Positions 24,946 to 32,598 of a stretch of DNA of 38,041 bases are shown here, piece by piece; within the stretch, counting starts at the first letter, position 1, and every line of letters starts with the position of its first letter. Source of the DNA: an uncultured Bacteroidota bacterium (lineage in GTDB: Bacteria > Bacteroidota > Bacteroidia > UKL13-3); NCBI GenBank assembly GCA_903834625.1, contig CAILJQ010000216.1, positions 1 to 38,041 on the forward strand. Direction: 5' to 3'. The position numbers and the translations under genes were made by a program. The notes beneath the pieces are model-generated. The model saw nothing but the letters and a program-made list of their open reading frames with translations. It ran no database searches and was not told the DNA's origin.

Positions 24946-27870
24946 TTATTCTTTAATCAATTTGAAGGTTCTCATCGAATCTCCAACTGTTACTTTAACC
25001 ATATAAACTCCAGGAGTGATAGATTCAATATTCATGTTCATTTCACTTGAACCTTTAACTTTACTGCTTAATACTTCAGCACCTAATAAATTGCAGATAG
25101 ATACTTGAACATTTTCGTTCAAACTCATTCCAAAATCTACGTGTAAGTCATTACCAGCAGGGTTAGGATACATGCGCATTGCATTTAATTTGTTCTCATT
25201 TAATCCTACTAATTTACAAGGACCACAACTTTCCCAACATACAGTAGCTAAAGTATCATTTAACTTACTTACCACACTTGTACGGTTGGTGAAACCAGAT
25301 TTTGTAGTTACACATGGCATGGTGTCTTTCAAGTTTTCTTGTGAAGCCCAGTTGCCAATTACGTATTTGTAATCGTATGAAGAATCTTTGTCTAATAACA
25401 AGGTAGTTTGCCAAACATTGCTGCTTCCCATACGGGTCATTTTGTTACAAGCACCACACCAGTTGTTAAATGTACCATTTAAAGTTACGGTATCACCAGC
25501 ATTCATAGTATATTTCGACATATCTACTCTAAATGTCATAGTTGTTTTTGGTGGAGCCACTGTAGCACAAGCAGCACATGATTCCCAACATACCAATGGT
25601 AAAGTATCATGCATTTTAGTTGTTCTGTAAACACGGTTAATAAAAGAACCTGTTGTTTTTGTACAGCTAGAACCATCTTTTAAGGTTTCTTGTTGAGCCC
25701 AGTTACCAATAGTAAACTTGTATTCAATTTCTTTACTTGTATCCATTGGAACGGTAGTATACCAAATTTTGGTTCCTGGTACATTGTTTAATTTAATACA
25801 AGCACCACACCAGTTGTTGAATGTACCATTAAGCGTTACTGTATCACCAGCTGCCATAGGTACGTTTTTCATATCAACTCTAAAGGTAATATCAACCTTG
25901 CTTGGCGGCGGAGGTGCAATAGAACCAGCAAATTCTACATCATCTGCATAATACGTTTTGGCTCCAGCAGTTGCACCGGTAGTTCCAAAATTGAAGAAAA
26001 CAGATAACATTTTATATGAATAGGTATAGTTAATAGCTGCTGTACCGGCAGATTGGTTCGCAAAGTCAAACTCAAGTACTTGCCATGCGTTAGCAACAGT
26101 AGTACGGGTATCAGTTTCTACGCTCTTGGTACCATCACCAACAACTTCAGCCTTCATTTTTACTACAATACCGCTATCAGGTGAAAATACTTTCATCTTA
26201 ATTTTGGTTGAACCAGCTACAAAAGGAATAGGCATAGCCAAACCTGCTGGAGTGCTTAATGTTGTTCCAGCCCATAACTCAGCTGTGTTTCCCTTGATAA
26301 ACTTAGCAACTTTGTTGTTTGCGTTATTTGGATCAGCTACAACAGATGAAGCATTACCACCAAAATCAACCATGGTATAATCTACATTAGTAGCATCAAA
26401 GTTGATAGGTAATTTTACTTGTTGTGGCGGTGGAGGTAAGGCATTTGTCATTCTTACATCATCAAAATAATAGGTTTTGGTTCCAGCAGTTGCACCAGTT
26501 ACGCCAAAGTTGAAGAAAATAGAAAGCATTTTATAGCTAAAAGTATAGTTAATTGCTGCCGTACCACTTGATTGGTTTGCAAAATCAAACTCAAGTGTTT
26601 GCCAAGCATTAGCAACAGTTGTACGTGTATCAGTTTCAACACTCTTAGTAGGATCACCTACTACTTCAGCTTTTAACTTAATTGAAATACCACTATCAGG
26701 TGAGTACACACGAACACTCATTTTGCTTGAGTTAGCGCTAAAAGGAATAACCTCAGCTAAACCAGATGCGGTACTCAAAGTAGTTCCAGCCCATAATTCA
26801 GCTGTGTTTGATTTAACTGCTTTTCCAACTTTATTGTTTGCGTTGGTAGGATCAACAGCAACAGACGATGCATTGCCACCAAAATCAACCATGGCATAGT
26901 CTACATTGCTTGAATCATAGTTAATAGGAAGTTTTACTTGTTGCAATACTGGAGCACTAGGTGGCACCATTTTCAAATCATCAAAATAGTAAATCTTGTT
27001 ACCTGCAGTGGCACCAGTAACACCAAAGTTGAAAAATACAGATGCTTTCTTGTAAGTATAAGTATAGTTAATAGCGCCTGTACCTGCACTCTGGTTTGCA
27101 AAGTTAAACTCTAAAGTTTCCCAAGAGTTAGACTTAGTGGTTCTCACATCTGTTTCTACACTCTGTGAACCATTTGAAGCATTTTCAATTTTTAACTTAA
27201 CCAAAATACCACTGTCAGGTGAGTAAACACGCATGGTCATTTTGGTAGCGTTAGGAGCTACTGGAATAGCTGTTGCAAAACCACCACCTGTTCCTACTGT
27301 AGTTCCTGCCCATAATTCAGCAGTGTTTGGCTTGGTTACTTTGGCAACCTTATTGGTGCTTACCATTGGATCGGCAACAACAGCGCTGATATTACCACCA
27401 AAATCTGTCATGGTGTAATCTACGTTGCTACTGTCAAAATTTACTGGCAAGTTAATGGCTTGTAAGCCAGCACATGCCGAGCACGACTGCCAGCAAACAA
27501 CCGGTAAGGTAGTGTTAGCAGTTACGTTAATGGCCCTGTTGGTAAACGCACCTGTAGTAATTGTACATGGTGTTCCAACTGTTAAACTTTCTTGGCTCGA
27601 CCATCCGTTGATGGTATACTTAAATTCATGGGCACCTGTTGGAATAGAAATGGTTGCTTCCCAAACTTGTGTACTTCCTTGCTTCACCAATGGATTACAC
27701 TTTCCGCACCATGAATTCCAGGTTCCGTTAACATATACCGTGTCGCTTGCGCCCAAACCGGTATACTGTGACATGTCTACCTTAAAGGTAACATTGTAGT
27801 TCTGAGCCGATACCGTCCCGCAAAAGAGCAGTAGCAGCCAGAGAAATGATAATTTTGTAAAAACTCGCAT
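24946..27870 (-). CDS. Large T9SS-exported non-catalytic multi-module glycan-binding protein
   Basis: The product is 974 residues from the ATG at 27870 (MRVFTKLSFLWLLLLFCGTVSAQ, an intact signal). An ATG at 27906 would add 12 residues upstream of the signal. The order is module A1 (about 24-133), three B modules (about 140-302, 313-476, 486-649), A2 (about 658-768), A3 (about 777-885), and a T9SS type A domain (about 898-974, MYPNPAGNDLHVDF). A modules read TF-x-VDM, then V-x-V/L-N-G-T-x-N-x-WC-x-x-C and end in CW-x-SC-x-x-C, so they hold paired Cys. They look like starch-binding-type E-set folds. B modules share FGG, ELWAGT, YSPDSG and YYFDD segments with the modules of the 13502-15067 lipoprotein. 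No catalytic motif is seen. It is probably a secreted or surface beta-glucan-binding component of the locus. Confidence 0.85.
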   Translation of the reverse strand: MRVFTKLSFLWLLLLFCGTVSAQNYNVTFKVDMSQYTGLGASDTVYVNGTWNSWCGKCNPLVKQGSTQVWEATISIPTGAHEFKYTINGWSSQESLTVGTPCTITTGAFTNRAINVTANTTLPVVCWQSCSACAGLQAINLPVNFDSSNVDYTMTDFGGNISAVVADPMVSTNKVAKVTKPNTAELWAGTTVGTGGGFATAIPVAPNATKMTMRVYSPDSGILVKLKIENASNGSQSVETDVRTTKSNSWETLEFNFANQSAGTGAINYTYTYKKASVFFNFGVTGATAGNKIYYFDDLKMVPPSAPVLQQVKLPINYDSSNVDYAMVDFGGNASSVAVDPTNANNKVGKAVKSNTAELWAGTTLSTASGLAEVIPFSANSSKMSVRVYSPDSGISIKLKAEVVGDPTKSVETDTRTTVANAWQTLEFDFANQSSGTAAINYTFSYKMLSIFFNFGVTGATAGTKTYYFDDVRMTNALPPPPQQVKLPINFDATNVDYTMVDFGGNASSVVADPNNANNKVAKFIKGNTAELWAGTTLSTPAGLAMPIPFVAGSTKIKMKVFSPDSGIVVKMKAEVVGDGTKSVETDTRTTVANAWQVLEFDFANQSAGTAAINYTYSYKMLSVFFNFGTTGATAGAKTYYADDVEFAGSIAPPPPSKVDITFRVDMKNVPMAAGDTVTLNGTFNNWCGACIKLNNVPGTKIWYTTVPMDTSKEIEYKFTIGNWAQQETLKDGSSCTKTTGSFINRVYRTTKMHDTLPLVCWESCAACATVAPPKTTMTFRVDMSKYTMNAGDTVTLNGTFNNWCGACNKMTRMGSSNVWQTTLLLDKDSSYDYKYVIGNWASQENLKDTMPCVTTKSGFTNRTSVVSKLNDTLATVCWESCGPCKLVGLNENKLNAMRMYPNPAGNDLHVDFGMSLNENVQVSICNLLGAEVLSSKVKGSSEMNMNIESITPGVYMVKVTVGDSMRTFKLIKE
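25216..25899 (-). repeat. Two tandem Cys-rich A modules
   Basis: This pair of repeats (25567-25899 and 25216-25542) encodes near-identical units containing TLNGTFNNWCGAC and CWESC. A third, more diverged copy sits at the N-terminus (about 27472-27801). The two C-terminal copies are more alike than either is to the first, which points to a later duplication. Confidence 0.8.
25924..27453 (-). repeat. Three tandem copies of a ~160-residue B module
   Basis: The copies lie at about 26965-27453, 26443-26934 and 25924-26415, each starting LP-V/I-N-F/Y-D and ending YY-F/A-DD. Copies two and three share long identical stretches such as TTVANAWQ and AINYT, implying duplication within the gene. Each pair of copies is joined by a Pro-rich or short linker. 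Confidence 0.85.
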
Positions 27871-28217
27871 GTTATTTTTTGATTTGTATCTGCAAAATAC
27901 AATCAAACAAAAACCTTCCTTACATACCCAACCCCTACATCGCTTTCCAATCCAAATTTTGTTTATCTTTTTACTACTACAACGCTACTACAAAAAAACG
28001 TTAATATATGATTTTCAATTTTTTGCAAAAATATTTTTAAAGGTTTGAAAAGGGCGTAATCAAGGGCTATTGGCTACTAAAAATTCAATTCAATAAAACT
28101 TAGAGGCTAAATTATTTTGAGATAATGAACTCCACTTAGCACTGTTAAAAGCCTGTATTCAGCTTAAACCAAAACAAGCATTGGGCTTGCTCAATTTAAA
28201 TTTATCTTAGCAGCCAC
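27871..28217. other. 347-bp divergent intergenic region
   Basis: This gap separates the T9SS protein gene (minus) from the PAP2 gene (plus). Its left part carries the CTAC-type repeats listed separately. The right part is AT rich, with runs such as ACAAAAAAACG and ATATTTTTAAAGG. I see no ORF, RNA gene or clear plus-strand promoter box in it. Confidence 0.6.
27888..27993 (-). promoter_or_regulatory. Second candidate PUL operator/promoter with CTAC-type repeats
   Basis: Plus-strand CTACTACAACG (27974-27984) is followed directly by CTACTACAA (27985-27993), an 11-bp tandem. A single CTACATC lies at 27935-27941, and ATCTGCAAA (minus TTTGCAGAT) at 27888-27896. The motifs and their orientation towards the minus-strand gene match 21814-21924. 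The segment GATGTAGG-x-GTT followed by GGG (minus strand) is common to both. The gap from GATGTAG to TTTG is 45 bp here and 66 bp there, a difference of 21 bp or two helical turns. Confidence 0.5.
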
Positions 28218-28865
28218 ATGAATAGTATTTCCTTTACCATTTCTTCAGCATGCGTAAAAACTTGGGTTGTTACACTATTGCTAATTCATTTCGGTTCGAA
28301 CCTAAAAGCCCAAACGACAGACATTGAGTTATTAGAAAAGATTAACCTAAATAGAAACAAAAACCTCGACCCACTTTGGTCAGGTTTGTCTTATAGTGTA
28401 ACCCCAAGTATTATCCTATTTCCAGCTACTATGATAATATATCAACTTAAAACAAAAGACTCTGCACAAGCATATAAAACCAAACTCGTTTGCGGAACGG
28501 TAATTATTAGTGCAGTAATTGCCACCTCATTAAAATACTCCATTCAGCGACCAAGGCCCTATATTACCTATTCAAACCTTGATGAAAACACAGAAAGTAC
28601 AAGTCCATCCTTCCCATCCGGACATACTTCTGCAGCCTTTTCTTTGGCTACATCACTCAGTGTTGCTTATCCAAAATGGTATGTGATAGTTCCAGCATAT
28701 ACTTGGGCAAGTGGTGCTGCTTATTCACGTTTAACACTTGGCGCCCACTATCCCAGCGACGTATTGGCTGGAGCAATCATTGGAAGTGGCTCCGCCTGGT
28801 TGTCGCTAAAATTAAACCATTGGATCAACAAGAGATCATCTAAAAAACGCCCTAATGAAAACTAA
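28218..28865 (+). CDS. PAP2-family (type 2 phosphatidic acid) phosphatase
   Basis: This 215-residue protein has an N-terminal signal or anchor (VVTLLLIHFGSNLKAQ) and further hydrophobic helices. All three phosphatase motifs are present: KYSIQRPRP (K106, R113), SFPSGHTS (about 131-138, general acid H136) and SRLTLGAHYPSD (R171, nucleophile H177, D181). The family removes phosphate from lipids such as phosphatidic acid, undecaprenyl diphosphate or PGP at the membrane, and the substrate here cannot be fixed. A GGTTCGAACC palindrome lies within the codons for the signal region. Confidence 0.93.
   Translation: MNSISFTISSACVKTWVVTLLLIHFGSNLKAQTTDIELLEKINLNRNKNLDPLWSGLSYSVTPSIILFPATMIIYQLKTKDSAQAYKTKLVCGTVIISAVIATSLKYSIQRPRPYITYSNLDENTESTSPSFPSGHTSAAFSLATSLSVAYPKWYVIVPAYTWASGAAYSRLTLGAHYPSDVLAGAIIGSGSAWLSLKLNHWINKRSSKKRPNEN
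28293..28302. repeat. Copy of iterated palindrome GGTTCGAACC (in PAP2 gene)
   Basis: This is a perfect copy in the context TTTCGGTTCGAACCTAAAA, one base different on the right flank from the other three copies. Confidence 0.6.
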
Positions 28866-28921
28866 CATATCTACAAAACAATTTCAATTTGGAATAGCCC
28901 TTATAGCCACCCTATCAATTA

Positions 28922-29077
28922 TTAGCAGCCTGACCAGTTTTGTAGAACTGAATTCAACAAGACATATCCATTGTTTTTTGTGTTTTCATTTGTAAAGCCA
29001 TCCGCGCTAATGGCCATAGCAGCAACAAAACCCAAAAATACCTTCTTGAAGGGGAGGAAATTCACTACACCCTCCAT
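28922..29077 (-). CDS. Possible small exported peptide (51 aa)
   Basis: This minus-strand ORF starts 19 bp after the dCMP deaminase stop. It reads MEGVVNFLPFKKVFLGFVAA and continues into an AMAISADGFTN segment that looks like a signal-peptide end. A short mature part ends in a Cys (NWSGC). Small secreted peptides of this shape are common in Bacteroidota. There is no clear ribosome binding site, and the ORF overlaps a weaker plus-strand ORF (28855-28995), so it may be chance. Confidence 0.35.
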   Translation of the reverse strand: MEGVVNFLPFKKVFLGFVAAMAISADGFTNENTKNNGYVLLNSVLQNWSGC

Positions 29078-29096
29078 AGAATTACACCTTAAGGTT

Positions 29097-29600
29097 TCAC
29101 TTTGTTGACTCGTATTTCTGCATTTCATCGTGAAAAAACTCAAGTGAAACACCAGCCATTTGTAACATGGTTTCGCTTTCTCCCCCAGCATGGTACTTAC
29201 GTTCACAAACCACGCGTTTAATACCACAATTGATGATTAACATAGCGCAAACCCTACAAGGAGTCATTCTACAGTACAAAGTGGAGCCGTCAAGAGACAC
29301 ACCATTTTTAGCTGCTTGACAAATGGCATTCTGCTCTGCATGCACCGTTCTCACACAATGCTCAGTGATGCTATCGTCTTCATGAATCATTTTCTTCATC
29401 TGATGACCTACTTCATCACAATGCGGTAAGCCAATGGGCGAACCTACATATCCGGTAACCAAAAGCTGATTCCCTCTTGCAATAACACATCCACTTCTAC
29501 CTCTTCCACAAGTTGCACGTTTGCTTATGGCATCCATTACTTCCATAAAGTACTCATCCCAAGATGGACGTACATAGGGCGTCTCTGTTTTATTTGTCAT
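29097..29600 (-). CDS. Deoxycytidylate (dCMP) deaminase
   Basis: This 167-residue protein has the zinc-dependent cytidine-deaminase fold. The zinc ligand and proton shuttle are in VHAEQNA (H87, E89), and the Cys ligands are in PCRVC (C115, C118). The N-terminal segment WDEYFMEVMDAISKRATCGRGRSGCVI and GSPIGLPHCDEVGH are typical of dCMP deaminases. The enzyme converts dCMP to dUMP, feeding dTMP synthesis. It follows a P-loop kinase gene with only 2 bp between them, so the two are probably cotranslated. Confidence 0.93.
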   Translation of the reverse strand: MTNKTETPYVRPSWDEYFMEVMDAISKRATCGRGRSGCVIARGNQLLVTGYVGSPIGLPHCDEVGHQMKKMIHEDDSITEHCVRTVHAEQNAICQAAKNGVSLDGSTLYCRMTPCRVCAMLIINCGIKRVVCERKYHAGGESETMLQMAGVSLEFFHDEMQKYESTK

Positions 29601-29602
29601 AA

Positions 29603-30151
29603 CTATTGCATTACAACGGCATCTATTTGACGATACAAATCATCAAAAGTTCCATTATTGGTAAAATGAAAATCGGCCAACTGCATACAGGCATTTAAAT
29701 TCTGTTTGTTGGGGTCGCTTGAACTTAACTCGCGTTCCTCATTGGCTGCAAAGGTATCAAAGGATATATGATCTGTTTCTGATGCCCTCAAAACAATACG
29801 ATCATACCTAATCCGTCTATCTGTATCTACAGAATATAAACTAAAGCCACCTTTTGCCTGAAGTGCATTCACCTCTCCCACTGTCCTTATGCTTTCAATG
29901 ATGCAATTCTTCCCGCTTTTCATGGCTTCTAAGTACAATTCCTCGGCAATAAAACTTGGACTATTTTGTGCCCTTAATTCATTTGCCGTTTGCGTAAGGG
30001 TGTCTCTATTCACTTCCATTCCTCTCTTTTGTAAAACGCCAATTAAATACCCACGCACAGAGTAATGTGTAAATCCATGCTTAGAAACCAAATAATCAAC
30101 TATGGTGCCTTTTCCAGCACCCAAAGTGCCTGTTATGCCAATAATTTTCAA
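29603..30151 (-). CDS. P-loop (deoxy)nucleotide-kinase-like protein
   Basis: This 182-residue protein begins with a Walker A motif in GITGTLGAGKGT (residues 5-16), followed by VDYLVSKHGFTHYSV. A second conserved segment is IIESIRTVGEVNAL. The fold resembles AAA_18/dephospho-CoA-kinase-like and nucleoside-monophosphate kinases. The order of motifs argues against true CoaE, whose gene is usually elsewhere. It is directly upstream of dCMP deaminase. Similar P-loop domains are fused to the deaminase in fungal DCD1 and in the bacterial antiviral deaminase AvcD, so a regulatory or kinase role towards dCMP is inferred. Confidence 0.7.
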   Translation of the reverse strand: MKIIGITGTLGAGKGTIVDYLVSKHGFTHYSVRGYLIGVLQKRGMEVNRDTLTQTANELRAQNSPSFIAEELYLEAMKSGKNCIIESIRTVGEVNALQAKGGFSLYSVDTDRRIRYDRIVLRASETDHISFDTFAANEERELSSSDPNKQNLNACMQLADFHFTNNGTFDDLYRQIDAVVMQ

Positions 30152-30398
30152 AATATTTTGCCTTTGATCAACGAATGTATAAAACAGGAAGCAGGTTTTA
30201 AAATTTATTCCTCCTATCTAAAATTCTTTGCCTATCAATGCGCTATTGAAGGCCGTACTTATCTGAACCTCAAAAAAAATCACCCTAACCAGATTATAAT
30301 CAAAATTCTACTGCCCTAAATACCAACTCAATTAACATGAAATGGTCAAATTTTTCCTCATTTTAACGAGTAAAATCATCTATTCACAAGAAATTAGA

Positions 30399-30406
30399 TA
30401 TTTTTG
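30399..30406 (+). promoter_or_regulatory. -7-like promoter element for the second histidine kinase
   Basis: TATTTTTG fits TAnnTTTG and lies 21 bp upstream of the start at 30428. No convincing upstream TTTG element is visible at the expected distance. Confidence 0.35.
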
Positions 30407-30427
30407 ACGAACAATAGATTTTAGCTG

Positions 30428-32596
30428 ATGAAAGACCAAAATATTTATGCCAATTTGAAAAAATGCACATTTTTGGTCCTATCTGTTTTTTCGTTTTTGG
30501 GTTCATGGGCCCAACAAAATAGGATCAATGAATTAAACAAATTGCTCCTGAAGCATAAATCATCAGATACTACTCGTGTTCAACTTCTTTCAGAACTCTC
30601 GTTTTTATACAGAAACATTAACCCAGATTCAACCATTATTCTGGCACAACAAACTTTTGACCTCTCAACACAAATTAATTACCCAAAGGGGAAAGCAAAC
30701 GCAATAAAGGATTTGGCCATAGGAAATTATGTAGTTGGCAACTACGCCAAGGCGGCACAACTCAACAACACAGCGCTTAAACTGTACCAACAAATAGGAG
30801 ACAAAAAGGGAGAGGCAGCCATATTAAACAACATGGCTATAGTTGTTCAGAACGAAGGAAAATTTTCTCTCGCCTTAAGTTATTACAAGCAAAGTTTGCA
30901 ATTGCGCGAAAGTATAAATGATCAAAAAGGTATTGCAGATTGTAAGAACAATATGGGTAATATCTATACCGATATTGGTAACTACACAACAGCCTTAGAA
31001 AACCTTTTCGAATCTCTCATCATTAGAGAAAATATCAAAGACTCTTTAAGCATTGCCAATAGTTATGCAAACATAGCAGGGGTGTATTATTACCTCAAAA
31101 AGTTTGACGAAGCATTCAAACATGCCCAAAAAGCATATGACATACAAGAAATGTTGAATGACAAAGAAGGCATGATTCAATCTTCTGTTTCTTTAGGGGG
31201 TGTTTCAAGTGAAAGGAAAGATTATACCAGAGCACATTTTTATTTTGAAAGAGCCCTTCACATTGCCGAGCAAATAAACAATGAAGATGGTAAGGCTGTT
31301 GCGCTTACTAATCTAGGTGAAATACATAACCTCTTAAACGAACCAGATAGAGCCATTGAATACTTTAACCAGGCATTAACCATTTGTAACAAGCTTGAAG
31401 ACCCTCAAGGTATTGCCATTTGTGAGGTAGGAATTGGGAGGTCTTTGTACAAAAAAAATCAAGTGAAAGAAAGTATTGTTAGGCTCCTTAATGGATACAA
31501 ATTAGCCAATAACGTACACCATAAATTGCAACTATATGAAGCATCGAAATACCTTGCAGAAGCATATGAAAAAGACGGTAACAAACCGCTTCAAATAAAG
31601 TATTTGAAAGAATCCATCATGTATAAAGATAGTTTGTATAATGAAGAGAATGCCAGAAAAACCAAAGAAATTGAATTCAACTATCTCTTAGAAAAAAAAC
31701 AAAGTGAAATTACTATTTTAGAGAAAGACCGCTCCATTCAACAAGCAAGAAATAGGTTTCAATACCTTCTTCTAATGGTGCTTATTATAGGAATACTAGG
31801 TTTGTTGTTATTTACATTTTATGTCAACAAGTTTAGAGTGAAAGAAAAGCAAGCCAAAGAATTGATTATTCAACAAAAAGCTTCCCTCGAAAAACAGGCA
31901 CAAAACCTAGAAGAACTAAATAATTATAAAAATAAAACCTTCTCAATTCTCTCACACGACCTCCGAAACCCAATCTCTTCACTTGCTCAAATATTAGACC
32001 TAATAGACCATGAAGTGCTTAGCGAAGAAGATTTTGCCCAAGTAAAAGGGCGATTCAAAGCACAGTTGGAATCACTCCGTCTCTTATTAGACAATACCTT
32101 AAATTGGTCGAAAAGTCAAATGAGTGGCGAATTACAAGCACACAAAAAAATGGTGAATGTGCGTGAATTAGTGATTAGAAATTTTGACCTCTTCAAAGAA
32201 AATGCAGCTGATAAAAATCTAAAATTATCTCTGCATGTACCACCAGATTTGTTTGTATTAATGGATCAAGACCACCTAGATATCATCTTAAGAAATGCCA
32301 TCCAAAATGCCATTAAATTTACCTTTCCAGAAGGAGAAATACATGTTACTGCTTTTCAAAATACAGATTCAATTACCATTAAGGTAAATGATAATGGTCA
32401 AGGTATGTCAACCGATACCTTAAGCAGTTTGTTTAGTTACAAAAAACAACCTGGCATTTACGGTACAAATGGCGAACGCGGAGCAGGTATCGGCCTTATC
32501 CTTACCAAAGAATTTGTCGACCGTAATTTGGGTCAGATAAAAGTGAAAAGCGAATTAAACAAAGGCACAGAAATAGAGTTCAACTTCCCTGCTTAA
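30428..32596 (+). CDS. TPR-containing sensor histidine kinase, no adjacent regulator
   Basis: This 722-residue protein has a signal peptide (FLVLSVFSFLGSWAQ) and seven or so TPR units (about 90-400). A transmembrane helix (about 445-465), a coiled coil and a HisKA core follow. The H box is FSILSHDLRNPISSL (H510). The ATPase domain shows ILRNAIQNAIKFT (N box, about 620-632), DNGQGM (655-660) and GAGIGL (685-690). Unlike the kinase at 488-2314 it belongs to the HisKA/HATPase_c type with a classic G2 box. No response regulator gene lies next to it, so its partner is elsewhere. Its stop codon is 2 bp from that of the convergent tex gene. Confidence 0.92.
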   Translation: MKDQNIYANLKKCTFLVLSVFSFLGSWAQQNRINELNKLLLKHKSSDTTRVQLLSELSFLYRNINPDSTIILAQQTFDLSTQINYPKGKANAIKDLAIGNYVVGNYAKAAQLNNTALKLYQQIGDKKGEAAILNNMAIVVQNEGKFSLALSYYKQSLQLRESINDQKGIADCKNNMGNIYTDIGNYTTALENLFESLIIRENIKDSLSIANSYANIAGVYYYLKKFDEAFKHAQKAYDIQEMLNDKEGMIQSSVSLGGVSSERKDYTRAHFYFERALHIAEQINNEDGKAVALTNLGEIHNLLNEPDRAIEYFNQALTICNKLEDPQGIAICEVGIGRSLYKKNQVKESIVRLLNGYKLANNVHHKLQLYEASKYLAEAYEKDGNKPLQIKYLKESIMYKDSLYNEENARKTKEIEFNYLLEKKQSEITILEKDRSIQQARNRFQYLLLMVLIIGILGLLLFTFYVNKFRVKEKQAKELIIQQKASLEKQAQNLEELNNYKNKTFSILSHDLRNPISSLAQILDLIDHEVLSEEDFAQVKGRFKAQLESLRLLLDNTLNWSKSQMSGELQAHKKMVNVRELVIRNFDLFKENAADKNLKLSLHVPPDLFVLMDQDHLDIILRNAIQNAIKFTFPEGEIHVTAFQNTDSITIKVNDNGQGMSTDTLSSLFSYKKQPGIYGTNGERGAGIGLILTKEFVDRNLGQIKVKSELNKGTEIEFNFPA

Positions 32597-32598
32597 GC

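Noticed and set aside
28855-28995. Plus-strand 46-aa ORF (MKTNISTKQFQFGIALIATL...) overlapping the PAP2 stop
   Set aside because: The start overlap and hydrophobic N-terminus are suggestive, but it ends after 46 residues in a low-quality tail and is antisense to a somewhat better small ORF. Not listed as a gene.
30065-30319. Plus-strand 84-aa ORF upstream of the second histidine kinase
   Set aside because: Its first part is antisense to the P-loop kinase gene and the rest (after about 30152) has no start codon of its own or recognisable motif. It may be a gene remnant but cannot be supported.
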